Virus record (IMG/VR): IMGVR_UViG_3300023179_000286
Coordinates: 1 to 35,455 of that record
Direction: 5' to 3' (one strand)
Source of the DNA: a virus
DNA length: 35,455 nucleotides
Below are positions 22,833 through 30,964 of the stretch, piece by piece. Position 1 is the first letter of the stretch. Each line of letters begins with the position of its first letter. The position numbers and the translations under genes were made by a program. The notes beneath the pieces were generated by a model. That model was not told the DNA's origin. It did no database searches and worked only from the letters and a program-made list of their open reading frames with translations.

Positions 22833-24360
22833 AGGCTGATAGTCCTCCAAACACCATGAAATGGATTTTTTGATTTAGTCCATTCGAATAGTGGGTGTTT
22901 CTGGTTTTAAAGGTTTTGTCGCTTGAGTCTTGACGAAGAGAAATTATTCTGAATCCGTTTACTGTTCGTTGATCGTCAACCGAACTCACATTTCTCATTA
23001 TGTTTAGAGTGTATTCTTGCGTGGGGGGAATGGTGAGTGCAGAACCAACTGCCGCAGTTTCAGGATACACCTGCTCTTGTTCTGTTGAGGTTACAACACA
23101 ATAGCCAGTGTTTCCCATAGTCTTGTTGAACAGCAATTCAAACACAGAGTTGTTCCCTGCACTTATTCCTTGAATATTGTACGAGTTTTCTGTGTACGCA
23201 TTCACGGTGCTGTTTCCGCTGATTCCTGGAATCACAATGGTTCCCCATGCTGTTGCTGCTCGCTTATTGCTGATCTGTGCTATGGCTGACGAATAGGTTG
23301 AACCTGACGCACCAAAACCACGAGTGCTTGGATATAGGGTAATGAGACTGTCTTGATTTCCGTATACTGGTCTGGTGCTGGTTGTTGCAATGTATTGAGA
23401 AGCCACCGAACCGTATTCTAGTTGAGCAGCAGCCATATACAGTCTCGTGCCAGAAGGGGGGGTGTTTATCACAGGGGCAGGAGAATGGGGAGTAGAAAAA
23501 GTAAGAATGCACCGCTTCCATCCGTTGCCAGCGTCCACAATTGAACCACTACGGCTTCCTCCGCTTGGAACTGATCCCACACCAATTAGTGCACCAGAAG
23601 ACAGATTGTATTGGTATCCAAAATTATTGTTGTCTCCACCACACAGGATTTGTGCTGTTACTCCTGTCACACTCTTGAAATATACTGAAAATGTGTGGAG
23701 TGTATTTACTGATCCAGCCCCTTGTGCAATATAATTTAATGATGGATATCCATCAATATAAAAAGCACTTGCTCCTGCAACGGGAGACGCGGCAACAGAG
23801 GGATCAACGGCTCCATAAAAACCTGGAGCAAGTACATATGTGGTGCCCCAACCAAGAGCGGTTGTGTCATCAAATCGGTCACTTCTGTATAAAAGATTTG
23901 AAACATGTGGTTTACGCAGATCGCTGTCGCTACGCAAACACACAAACGCTGCGTTTACTCGTGTTTTTGTGCTGCTGATATAGTCTTGAAGCAGTGAAGG
24001 ATTGGCGGTATTCGTTGGTTGAAACTGTAATATCGCTATATCCGCAGACGCACTTGCTCCGCTTGCTGTGGCGGAATTACTTGCTGTGGTGCCTTGTGCA
24101 ATACAGGTAAAATAGGTGGATGCGTTATTTCCAAATTCAGGCTGCACCATTGCAATATACGCACCACTAGAAAACTTGACAGGATCAGAAAAATTTACTC
24201 TGTACGCTCCCTGCTGTACTCTTTGAACAGACGACACGCCAACAGAGTCCACAATAACTGGAGTTCCGTTGCTGTTCAATTCAAACACACACCACGCATC
24301 AGCCGTTGGTTTGGGTGATGCTGCGTTTCCAAATCGTGTTGTGCTGTATCCGTATGCCAT
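22819..24360 (-). CDS. Structural protein, probable tail-fibre/adhesin
   Basis: 513 aa, Ser/Thr/Ala/Asn-rich, no signal peptide. Residues ~140-320 contain SNLLYRSDRFDD, GWG, FYGAVDPSVAA, TFSVYFKSVTG, GNGWKRCILTFSTP and MAAAQLEYGSVASQYIATT. The order 'yS..f....W', 'sVY.K', 'W.r......' and 'aQlE.G..at.yi.t' is the familiar carbohydrate-binding, jelly-roll module of phage fibres. The rest is beta-rich without repeats. The start follows directly on the stop of the 169-aa gene (TAA-ATG). Likely receptor-binding or accessory fibre. Confidence 0.65.
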   Translation of the reverse strand: MAYGYSTTRFGNAASPKPTADAWCVFELNSNGTPVIVDSVGVSSVQRVQQGAYRVNFSDPVKFSSGAYIAMVQPEFGNNASTYFTCIAQGTTASNSATASGASASADIAILQFQPTNTANPSLLQDYISSTKTRVNAAFVCLRSDSDLRKPHVSNLLYRSDRFDDTTALGWGTTYVLAPGFYGAVDPSVAASPVAGASAFYIDGYPSLNYIAQGAGSVNTLHTFSVYFKSVTGVTAQILCGGDNNNFGYQYNLSSGALIGVGSVPSGGSRSGSIVDAGNGWKRCILTFSTPHSPAPVINTPPSGTRLYMAAAQLEYGSVASQYIATTSTRPVYGNQDSLITLYPSTRGFGASGSTYSSAIAQISNKRAATAWGTIVIPGISGNSTVNAYTENSYNIQGISAGNNSVFELLFNKTMGNTGYCVVTSTEQEQVYPETAAVGSALTIPPTQEYTLNIMRNVSSVDDQRTVNGFRIISLRQDSSDKTFKTRNTHYSNGLNQKIHFMVFGGLSAYGTS

Positions 24361-24870
24361 TTACACCACCATTACTTGTATTTGATAGTCTGTAAGATTT
24401 GTAGAAATGTTCAAGATTTCTCCAACCAAAGGAGCGGTATTGGTGGGAGATGTGGTTGGGAGTGTGTCACCAATTTTGGTCAAAAACCCAAAACGAACCC
24501 AAAACCCATTAACTGTTTTTGGATACTTGGACGAATTCAGAGCGTGTGCAAAAAATGATCTGCCCCCATTCATATATCCAGAACTCACCACTTTAGGACT
24601 CACGAATATTTTATATTTGGTGTTCACCATCGGAGTTATAAATTTGAAAGGTATTGCACCAGTTGATAGTTTTTGTTCTGAAGTACCAGTGCTGTTCGCT
24701 GTTATTTGAGAATTAAACAGGGCATCATCAAAATTTAAATTATAGCAGTTCACCACATTTTGTAGAGTCATCGTGCTTTGAGCGGTGGAATTAAGCCCGT
24801 ACACCCCCCACGCCTTGACGGTGCCGCCATCACCGAAAAATGGATTGATTACGCCTGCACTATTGGGCAT
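24361..24870 (-). CDS. Structural protein, unknown, 169 aa
   Basis: Start ATG 24870 preceded by GGAGGCTATA. The product begins MPNSAGVINPFFGDGG and is beta-rich with many Thr, Asn and Val; no membrane or catalytic motif. It is packed between the 127-aa conserved gene (overlap of one base) and the 513-aa fibre-like gene, so it is probably a connector or accessory protein of the same fibre. No family recognised. Confidence 0.6.
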   Translation of the reverse strand: MPNSAGVINPFFGDGGTVKAWGVYGLNSTAQSTMTLQNVVNCYNLNFDDALFNSQITANSTGTSEQKLSTGAIPFKFITPMVNTKYKIFVSPKVVSSGYMNGGRSFFAHALNSSKYPKTVNGFWVRFGFLTKIGDTLPTTSPTNTAPLVGEILNISTNLTDYQIQVMVV

Positions 24871-25253
24871 TATAGCCTCCGTAAAACCTCTCCAAGCCGT
24901 CCGTCCATCGGAATGGTGTCCACAGGGGTTTCATCCAATACCATCCCTTCTCCTATGTAGTTCAGGTACAGCAGAGCGGTTTTCAGGCACGGGTACAGAT
25001 CGTGCTCCAATTTAAAAAATAGCATTCGTGCGGCTCCCATCGGGGTAAACACATTTCCCAAAACGGTCAGGTGGTTCAGCAGCAGAATAGGGCGTATCTT
25101 GCCGCTACGCTTGTATTTTTTAAGAAGCCGCTTCACATACTTGATGCGGTTCAGGTCTTCACTAAACTCTGCCATGCCTGTGCATTGGGGATTGGTGTAC
25201 CGCCCCATAGCGTAAAGAAGAAAATTGTCGCGTGTAAGAGTCTTGAAATCCAT
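24870..25253 (-). CDS. Conserved phage protein of 127 aa, unknown
   Basis: The pattern NFLLYAMGRYTNPQCTGMAEF, DLNRIKYVKRLLKKY, IRPILLLNHLTVLGNVF, ARMLFFKLEHDLYPCLKTALLYLNY is a helical protein that I recall as conserved in many marine T4-like phages without a known function. No signal or membrane segment. Its ribosome site is weak. It lies between a 60-aa gene and structural genes in the late minus-strand block, overlapping the next gene by one base. Confidence 0.7.
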   Translation of the reverse strand: MDFKTLTRDNFLLYAMGRYTNPQCTGMAEFSEDLNRIKYVKRLLKKYKRSGKIRPILLLNHLTVLGNVFTPMGAARMLFFKLEHDLYPCLKTALLYLNYIGEGMVLDETPVDTIPMDGRLGEVLRRL

Positions 25254-25268
25254 TACGAATACGGGTTG

Positions 25269-25451
25269 TTATTTTTTGAGTGCTCGCTTTTTCTTGAACT
25301 TGTTCTGTTTTTCTTTGGGCGACAGGTCGGTGTCGGTAATATTTGAACCTGGAACGGGCGATTGGAGTTCCACGCCCTGCCCAATAAAGATGTCCTCAAA
25401 CACTAGAGGTTTGGACGGACGCAGACGGATATATTCCCAAAAGCCTTTCAC
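25269..25451 (-). CDS. Small basic protein of 60 aa, unknown
   Basis: Starts in an ATGA overlap with the stop of the large modular protein upstream, indicating coupled translation. It begins MKGFWEYIRLRPSKPLVFED and ends in a Lys-rich tail (KEKQNKFKKKRALKK). No recognised family. The basic tail could bind DNA or a virion partner. Confidence 0.65.
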   Translation of the reverse strand: MKGFWEYIRLRPSKPLVFEDIFIGQGVELQSPVPGSNITDTDLSPKEKQNKFKKKRALKK

Positions 25452-27337
25452 TTGCCCTCGTACTTGGCTATTGGGCGAGGCGAACCCATCTTCTTGCCGT
25501 CCTGTACCTTTTGGGTCAGGATGGTTTTCTTGGGCTTGTGGGGCATAGTGTAGTCCACAGACTTTTCAACAGTCTTCTTTCCACCTGCTCCGATTGAAGC
25601 AACCTCGTAACCAATTTTCTTGTTAGGGTTCAGACCAATCTTAATCATGGGCTTTTTGGCTTCGCTCACAGCCTTCTTCTTGGCACGGAGCAGAGCAAAA
25701 TCTTGTGAATCAAGACGCTTGTTTTTGTTCAGGTCTAGTTTCTTCTGCCCGCCAATAAGTGCTTCGGCAACTTTCTGTCCCGTAGCACGCTTGAGTCCCT
25801 TGACAGCATTGGCTTGCTGCTTGCCTGTGAGCGAAGCGTAGTGCTTTCCAGAACCGTACATCATGGACGACAGTTGCGAACCACGCTTGGCAACATACGA
25901 GTCTTTGGTTGCCTTGCTCAACTCGTCAATCTGCTCAATCTCTTCCTTTACAGCATTTTTGGCACGACGAATTTCGTACTTCTTGTGGAGGGCTTCTAGT
26001 TCACGCCCCTTGTCAAAAGTACCTGCTGCAACTCGCTTGGCTTTGTTGGCTTCCACCTTTTCACGCTGCTTGTAGTACGCATCACGCATTTGCTGCTTTC
26101 GTTCAGGATTGTTTACGCCACGAGAACCGATTCGTGCACGGTCGTATGCGTATCCCATACGAGCCAGTTTGGCTGCTCCTGCTTCGTCAATCTGCTCCAT
26201 CTCTTCCTTTACTACTTTGCCACCAATACCGTAAACTTTACTGCTTTGCTTTTCTCTTGCATTTTTTTCTCTTGCTCTATTCAATTTATCTCCTAGTTTT
26301 CTGAGCCGTCTTTCTCCACGCTCCACTTCTCTAAAACCAAGATTGTGAGGACTTCTATCAAAATCTTCTACTTCAGAGTGAGTATCATCAATACGATTTT
26401 TCAATCTGGTTATTCTTCTCTTCATTTGTTTTTTGCGCTCTGGTGTTTGTAGGTCTTCTTTTACCTCTGCACGGCTACCACGCTTTACAAGTTTGCCACC
26501 GCGACCGTAGGTGCGAGGTGACGAATACTCTTTTTCATCACGCTTTAGCAAACTGACAAGTTTACGCTCGTGCTTGTCTTCCTGCTTGCTTGCACGAGAC
26601 GCAATTGTTCCTGTTTTTGTCATTCGTGTTTGGTAGGCACGCTGGGCAGCATCGTCTGCCTTGTCAATCTTACGCTTCATTTCCCGTTCACGAGCAGGAG
26701 TCTGTAGGTCTTCAGCCACTTCCACGCTTTCTGCTACAGTCGCGGCAGGAGACAGTTTGGCACTAACCACATACAAGGACTCGGGAGTAAGTTCCACATC
26801 CACATGCAGGTTGAGTTCGGTGTAGCCGCCTGTGGGGTTAGCCTTGCCGTCAAAGCGAATCTGTCCTGTTTGTGCGTCGTAGCCGTCAACGCGACCAAAC
26901 TGCACCACAGGAATATCATAAGAACCCACGCCACCGTCCCACGAACCTGGCTTCCACGCAAAATCTAGTTGCACCACATTCAGACGCACCTTCATCTTGA
27001 GGAACGCTTCATTGGGATCAAGGTAAGTGCCCTTGCCAATGGTAGCAAGCATGGCGTTGATGCCAGCAAGAGCACCCGCAGACTGTAGGTGGTGCAAGCC
27101 TGCATCGTCCTTATGAGCCGAGCGGTTGCCGTAACCTGTTAGAACTTCGCTGTACTCGCTCTCATTAAGAGTGCTGCGAAACGCCTTGAATGTTTTGTTT
27201 TCTTTCATGTGTTTTGCCTTTGAAATTTCAATTGCTGCGAGTTGCTTCTGTGCCTTTTCTTTTGAAGCGTGAGTTCCTAATACTTTGCTGCCTGCCTTGT
27301 CTGTTACTACAAACTTGTTGCCTTGCTTTTTAATCAT
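25448..27337 (-). CDS. Modular virion-interior-type protein with repeats and EF-hand-like loop
   Basis: 629 aa. Residues 1-43 form a small domain (GNKFVVTDKAGSKVLGTHAS, EKAQKQLAAIE). A second N-terminus-like segment follows (MKENKTFKAFRSTLNES, with L57-N58-E59), then a beta domain to ~200 and a long, basic, helical repeat region. Repeated elements are EDLQTP(A/E)R..(Q/E)MKR (twice), YG(R/I)GGK(L/V)VK (twice) and EQIDE (twice). Near ~545 is LDLNKNKRLDSQDFALLR, an EF-hand/dockerin-like loop. (I/L)xE sites fall between modules, as expected for cleavage by a T4-type prohead protease. It overlaps both neighbours by ATGA. Likely a capsid-interior polyprotein; function unknown. Confidence 0.7.
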   Translation of the reverse strand: MIKKQGNKFVVTDKAGSKVLGTHASKEKAQKQLAAIEISKAKHMKENKTFKAFRSTLNESEYSEVLTGYGNRSAHKDDAGLHHLQSAGALAGINAMLATIGKGTYLDPNEAFLKMKVRLNVVQLDFAWKPGSWDGGVGSYDIPVVQFGRVDGYDAQTGQIRFDGKANPTGGYTELNLHVDVELTPESLYVVSAKLSPAATVAESVEVAEDLQTPAREREMKRKIDKADDAAQRAYQTRMTKTGTIASRASKQEDKHERKLVSLLKRDEKEYSSPRTYGRGGKLVKRGSRAEVKEDLQTPERKKQMKRRITRLKNRIDDTHSEVEDFDRSPHNLGFREVERGERRLRKLGDKLNRAREKNAREKQSSKVYGIGGKVVKEEMEQIDEAGAAKLARMGYAYDRARIGSRGVNNPERKQQMRDAYYKQREKVEANKAKRVAAGTFDKGRELEALHKKYEIRRAKNAVKEEIEQIDELSKATKDSYVAKRGSQLSSMMYGSGKHYASLTGKQQANAVKGLKRATGQKVAEALIGGQKKLDLNKNKRLDSQDFALLRAKKKAVSEAKKPMIKIGLNPNKKIGYEVASIGAGGKKTVEKSVDYTMPHKPKKTILTQKVQDGKKMGSPRPIAKYEGK

Positions 27338-28350
27338 GGCTTACTCATATCCTTTTCAATCTTACGCCACTTCTCATGTTCACGCTTGTTGACCTGATAA
27401 GGACTGCCTTGTTTGTCAGACTTCTTTGACAGCCCCTTGAGTTCAAGGTAGTTGATTCGTGAGCCACGAGCGTATGCCTTGTTGCGTTCAGGTGTAGGAG
27501 TGCTGGCACGATTCATGGTTTCGGAAGCCTTCTTGCGTTCACGATCAATCACTGCTTGACGAGCAGGAGTTAGGGCTTCTTCAAGATCATTGACAAACTG
27601 GAAGAATGACTTGCCTTCGCTCACGCTCTTCCAACCACCGCCTTTGGAGTTGTACCACTTGACTGCCCATCCGTTGGCATACGCAGACGGGTACACATCA
27701 AACTTGCTCTTTGCCATGCTCTTGGCTTTTGACCACAGAGACGGATTGGTGGGTTTGTTGGCTTCAAGAATTTCTTGTGCGTCTTCGTGGAGTCCAACTA
27801 AACCAATAATGTCTTCGTCGCCACCTTCAAAGGCTTCTTCCACCACATCCTTGCCCATTGTGTACTTGAAAGCGTTGAACAGAGCGGGATTGCCAGTAAT
27901 TTTGCTTACCATTGAATCCAACATATTAATCATCATTTCACGATACACCTTGCCCATGCTCATCTGCTTCATGTTGCTCTTGGACTTTAGAGCCTTGCGA
28001 GCAGCGGTTAGTTGCTCTTTGTCCACCAGCCCTTTGCGTAGGAGTACATCCACGCGGCTAGACTCTGCACTTTCGCCCAACTTTTGGCTAGTAGCAGCAA
28101 CGGTTTCTGAAGCATCGGCGGCTCCTTTGGTTTTGGTTAGTGACGAGCGAAGAGCGGTGTACAGTACACGGTTCTTCAGGATGGTGTCTACCACATCCAC
28201 TAGAATTTCTTGCATCAGGGTGCGGTATGCAGGACTCTTGGCGTATCGTTCAGGATCAGAGAACAGCGTCATGGCACGACGCACATTGGTTTGGGAAACC
28301 AGTCCAAGACGAAGCAGGGCTTGTAGTTTTGATTTGATAGCGGTGTCCAT
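27334..28350 (-). CDS. Modular virion-type protein with internal duplication
   Basis: 338 aa from ATG 28350, chosen for its AAAAGGA ribosome site. Two related ~65-residue units start LLRLGLVSQTNVRRAM and LLRKGLVDKEQLTAAR and each ends in a similar helix (LVDVVDTILKNRVLYTALRS; MINMLDSMVSKITGNPALFNAF). Then comes an acidic linker, ILEANKP, and a domain with LWSKAKSMAKSKFDVYPSAYANGWAV and GGGWKSV, which I recall as widespread in marine phages. The C-terminus is basic with TPTPERNKAYARGS, like the TPxR elements of the neighbouring gene. (I/L)xE sites (ILE|A) again sit at a domain boundary. Probably a capsid-associated protein. Confidence 0.7.
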   Translation of the reverse strand: MDTAIKSKLQALLRLGLVSQTNVRRAMTLFSDPERYAKSPAYRTLMQEILVDVVDTILKNRVLYTALRSSLTKTKGAADASETVAATSQKLGESAESSRVDVLLRKGLVDKEQLTAARKALKSKSNMKQMSMGKVYREMMINMLDSMVSKITGNPALFNAFKYTMGKDVVEEAFEGGDEDIIGLVGLHEDAQEILEANKPTNPSLWSKAKSMAKSKFDVYPSAYANGWAVKWYNSKGGGWKSVSEGKSFFQFVNDLEEALTPARQAVIDRERKKASETMNRASTPTPERNKAYARGSRINYLELKGLSKKSDKQGSPYQVNKREHEKWRKIEKDMSKP

Positions 28351-28381
28351 TACGGGTTCCTTTTGCAAAATGCGTTTTCTA

Positions 28382-28389
28382 TATTTAGG
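28382..28389 (-). promoter_or_regulatory. Late-promoter-like octamer CCTAAATA (minus strand)
   Basis: Lies between the stop of the cytidylyltransferase-like gene and ATG 28350, 31 bases before the start. It would drive the modular virion protein genes. Confidence 0.55.
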
Positions 28390-28395
28390 TTCCTA

Positions 28396-29682
28396 TTACA
28401 TGCTGCGAACGGGGCCATAAACCGACCTACCGTTCTGTATTCTGTATATTTGAATTTTGCCGTTTCGGAGCGTAACATAGATTTCCTCGCCGTAACGGAT
28501 GGCTTGAACGGCATCCCCGTCTCCAAAAGTTTGGTACGGTTGGCTACACGAGCCAATATAGAAGTTTACACGCCCGTTTTTTACCGCTACCCATGTGTCT
28601 TCAGCAGTTCCTCGTGGGTTTCGTGGGCAAGACGAGCCTTCGTCCAAAGACTTGTGGCTGGTCATTACAGGCTTGTTGCCCTTGCCGCTCTTGGACGCTT
28701 TGGCTTCTGCTCGTCGCTTTTGTGCCACAGCAGCCTTGCGTTCTTTTGGCGACATCTCGCCCACAGTTTCAGGGGTCTTGCCCACTTTGTGCAGCGGACG
28801 GCATTTGGGATACGCACCGCCTTCGCTTGCGTCCTTGCGACCACAGGGCGGATACTGCCCTGTCTTTGGGTCTTTTTTGCCACCAATATTGACCCATTTC
28901 TGCTTGAACCAATCACCCAAGTCTTCGTCAATCTTGCACGGTGGGGTTGGGAACTGTGTGCTGTGCTTGGAGAATCCACCTGTTTGACCGGGTGTGGGTG
29001 GACGACGCTTATACTTGTCGCTTTCAATAATGTTGGCAGCAGCGGCGTGGTACAGTTCACTAAAGTCAAACTCTTCTTTCATGCCCTTCCGCATTCCACG
29101 CTGTAGTTCATCAAACAGGCGAACAGTATCGTCACGGCTTGCAGCAGAAGGCATTCCTTGTGCAAACGATTTCTTGTCGTCTTGTTCAACAGCGGCTCGC
29201 ATTTTGCTAGCACTCATGCCCTGCACACCTGTTGCCTTGGCATCACGCTTGCCTGCCATCACGAAATCGTAACGCTTTAGTTTTAGTCGGCGTTTAGGAT
29301 CAGAGTGCTTCATTAGTTTGCGGATGGTTTTGTCATCGTAGTCTTCGCTGCGATCTTCACCGCCCACAAACACCACATGATCGTACCCCATCTCTGCAAG
29401 CGTATACAGCAGATCAAATGGGGTCTTTATGTTTTCAGAGTTTAAAAAATGTACTCCCGGAAATAGGCGTTTCAACCAATAGTACTTACGAGATGGCGAC
29501 AACGGATTCTTTTTGGGATCGTGACTGCGACTAAAACCAATCGCGTGGTCTGCTCCCATTCTTTTCGCTGTGTCTACCACCTTGTTAAATAAGAGTTGGT
29601 GTCCCGAAGTTGGTGGCTGAAAACGACCAAAAGCAACCACAATGGTTTTGCTCTGTCGTGTATCTTTTACAGATTTAGCCAC
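28396..29682 (-). CDS. Cytidylyltransferase/NMNAT-like protein fused to Cys-containing modules
   Basis: 428 aa from GTG 29682. The N-terminal ~190 residues are a nucleotidyltransferase domain: VVAFGRFQPPTSGH (T25-x-G-H28, variant of HxGH), VVFVGGEDRSED, and GMSASKMRAA in place of ISSTxxR. Such enzymes transfer AMP or CMP to phosphate acceptors such as nicotinamide mononucleotide. Next is a module with W.KQKWVNIGGKKDPK, YPPCGRKDASEGG and YPKCRPLHK, found in many phages; its cysteines may bind metal. The C-terminus (WVAVKNGRVNFYIG, YVTLRNGKIQIYRI) is a small beta domain. Sites IIE|S, IDE|D and LDE|G mark the module edges. Its ribosome site is an 11-base match to the 16S tail. Substrate unknown. 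Confidence 0.75.
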   Translation of the reverse strand: MAKSVKDTRQSKTIVVAFGRFQPPTSGHQLLFNKVVDTAKRMGADHAIGFSRSHDPKKNPLSPSRKYYWLKRLFPGVHFLNSENIKTPFDLLYTLAEMGYDHVVFVGGEDRSEDYDDKTIRKLMKHSDPKRRLKLKRYDFVMAGKRDAKATGVQGMSASKMRAAVEQDDKKSFAQGMPSAASRDDTVRLFDELQRGMRKGMKEEFDFSELYHAAAANIIESDKYKRRPPTPGQTGGFSKHSTQFPTPPCKIDEDLGDWFKQKWVNIGGKKDPKTGQYPPCGRKDASEGGAYPKCRPLHKVGKTPETVGEMSPKERKAAVAQKRRAEAKASKSGKGNKPVMTSHKSLDEGSSCPRNPRGTAEDTWVAVKNGRVNFYIGSCSQPYQTFGDGDAVQAIRYGEEIYVTLRNGKIQIYRIQNGRSVYGPVRSM

Positions 29683-29685
29683 TTT

Positions 29686-29696
29686 GGATCACCTCC
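29686..29696 (-). promoter_or_regulatory. Exceptionally long Shine-Dalgarno, GGAGGTGATCC
   Basis: On the minus strand GGAGGTGATCC precedes GTG 29682. It is complementary over 11 bases to the canonical 16S rRNA 3' tail (GGATCACCTCC). The GGAGG core is spaced 9 bases from the GTG start, supporting that start. Confidence 0.8.
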
Positions 29697-29724
29697 CGTA
29701 ATGCACTCGCGGTACACCAACTCT

Positions 29725-30942
29725 TTACTGTTTCCACGATTTGGAAATCGTGAAGTTAGCCTTTGAAAACTCAATACGGTCAACCAGTTTCACCGCATCG
29801 TTGCTCAACCGATCTATGGCAACAAACCCTTCGGGAACTGTTGCCACATACTTGTCACCCTTCTGCACAAATGTTCCAAACTCTGTGCTCAGGGTTGCCA
29901 ATTTTGCTAGCACATGCTTTTTGAGTTGTGCTACACGATTATGTAGTGTGAACAGGCTATTGATCTGATTACGGTTCTTACGCACATAATCCAGTGTTGG
30001 CGTGGGTGTCTTGGCAGGAACTTTGGTTTTTCGTTCTTTACGCTTGGCATCAACCTTTGCAGACATAAACGAGAGTAATTCGTTTGTGTCGCCTAGTTCT
30101 CGTCCTGTGCGAATAATACTGTTGAAATAGGTTTTGATTTCGGATACGAGTGCAGGATTCTTGGCAACTCCGTTCATGGCTGTCCGCAGAGAGATGCCGT
30201 CTTTTATGATGCCATCTATTTGTGAGGTAATATGTGTAATCTCCCGTTCATTAAACAGCCCGTCACCACGAGAGAATCGGTAGGTGGCATTGTCGTACCA
30301 CACTGCTTTGCTTTTGGCTAATCCTTCAAGAGAGGGATTAAACTTGATAACCTTTAGATCACGCATGGTACTTCCACCGTATTCAGTATGAAACACGATT
30401 CCTATTTTGGCACCAGCGATTCGTGCTCCCAAGTGTGACTGTGGATCAATTGCGTATTTGATGGTGTTGGGTTGGAATGTAATGTACCGTTTACCGTCAA
30501 TGGTTTCTCGTTTCAGGGATTCGCTGTCAAACAGCATGTCCCCTTGCAGGATGCCTGTGATGCGTAACCCCTTGAGATACTTCAAGGCTAGTTTCAGTTT
30601 GGCGTTCAGCCCTTCGCCTTCGTGGTTGCGATCAATATCGGCTTCGGTGTAGTTAATCTTGGGTGTCACATTGAACACACTCTTGGTGCCCACAAAAAAC
30701 TTGCCGTTCTCGGGATCGGTTCCCACGATGATGGCAGGTGCGCCGTCCCACTTGACTGAAATATCGTATGGCACAGTATCGTTGCCGTGTAGTGACTGCA
30801 CCACGCCACGCAGAGAATTCATAGCCTTTGAAAACCCTGCAAAGCCACCGTTAAATATTTCGTCTTCAAGGTGCTCCAAGTGGACATTTTTGCCACCTGT
30901 GCTTTTCAGGGACTCTGCCAAGAATGGAATAAATGAATTCAT
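29725..30942 (-). CDS. Ligase-like nucleotidyltransferase-fold protein (KWDG motif)
   Basis: 405 aa from ATG 30942; GTG 30951 is an alternative. Residues HLEHLEDEIFNGG, then ISVKWDGAPAIIVG (K64-x-D-G67), GKFFVGTKSVFN, ITGILQGDMLFD (~128-139) and ITFQPNTIKYA follow the order of the covalent nucleotidyltransferase (ATP-dependent DNA/RNA ligase) fold: motif I KxDG, a motif III/IV-like acidic strand, and a later Lys strand. I recall this family as conserved in marine T4-like phages under a DUF label (DUF6267, from memory). The N-terminus MNSFIPFLAE|S resembles T4 internal-protein leaders cut by prohead protease. A promoter octamer lies just upstream. Ligase activity is not proven. Confidence 0.6.
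   Translation of the reverse strand: MNSFIPFLAESLKSTGGKNVHLEHLEDEIFNGGFAGFSKAMNSLRGVVQSLHGNDTVPYDISVKWDGAPAIIVGTDPENGKFFVGTKSVFNVTPKINYTEADIDRNHEGEGLNAKLKLALKYLKGLRITGILQGDMLFDSESLKRETIDGKRYITFQPNTIKYAIDPQSHLGARIAGAKIGIVFHTEYGGSTMRDLKVIKFNPSLEGLAKSKAVWYDNATYRFSRGDGLFNEREITHITSQIDGIIKDGISLRTAMNGVAKNPALVSEIKTYFNSIIRTGRELGDTNELLSFMSAKVDAKRKERKTKVPAKTPTPTLDYVRKNRNQINSLFTLHNRVAQLKKHVLAKLATLSTEFGTFVQKGDKYVATVPEGFVAIDRLSNDAVKLVDRIEFSKANFTISKSWKQ
29735..29752 (-). other. Perfect inverted repeat at the gene end
   Basis: CACGATTT and AAATCGTG flank a two-base centre, within the last codons of the KWDG gene. There is no following U-run on either strand, so it is not a classical terminator; it may be an mRNA 3' stabiliser or chance. 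Confidence 0.5.
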
Positions 30943-30956
30943 GGGTTTCACCCCAT

Positions 30957-30964
30957 TATTTAGA
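30957..30964 (-). promoter_or_regulatory. Late-promoter-like octamer TCTAAATA (minus strand)
   Basis: It overlaps the TAA stop of the upstream nuclease gene (30960-30962) and is 14 bases from ATG 30942. Expected transcripts would have a very short leader. Confidence 0.5.
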
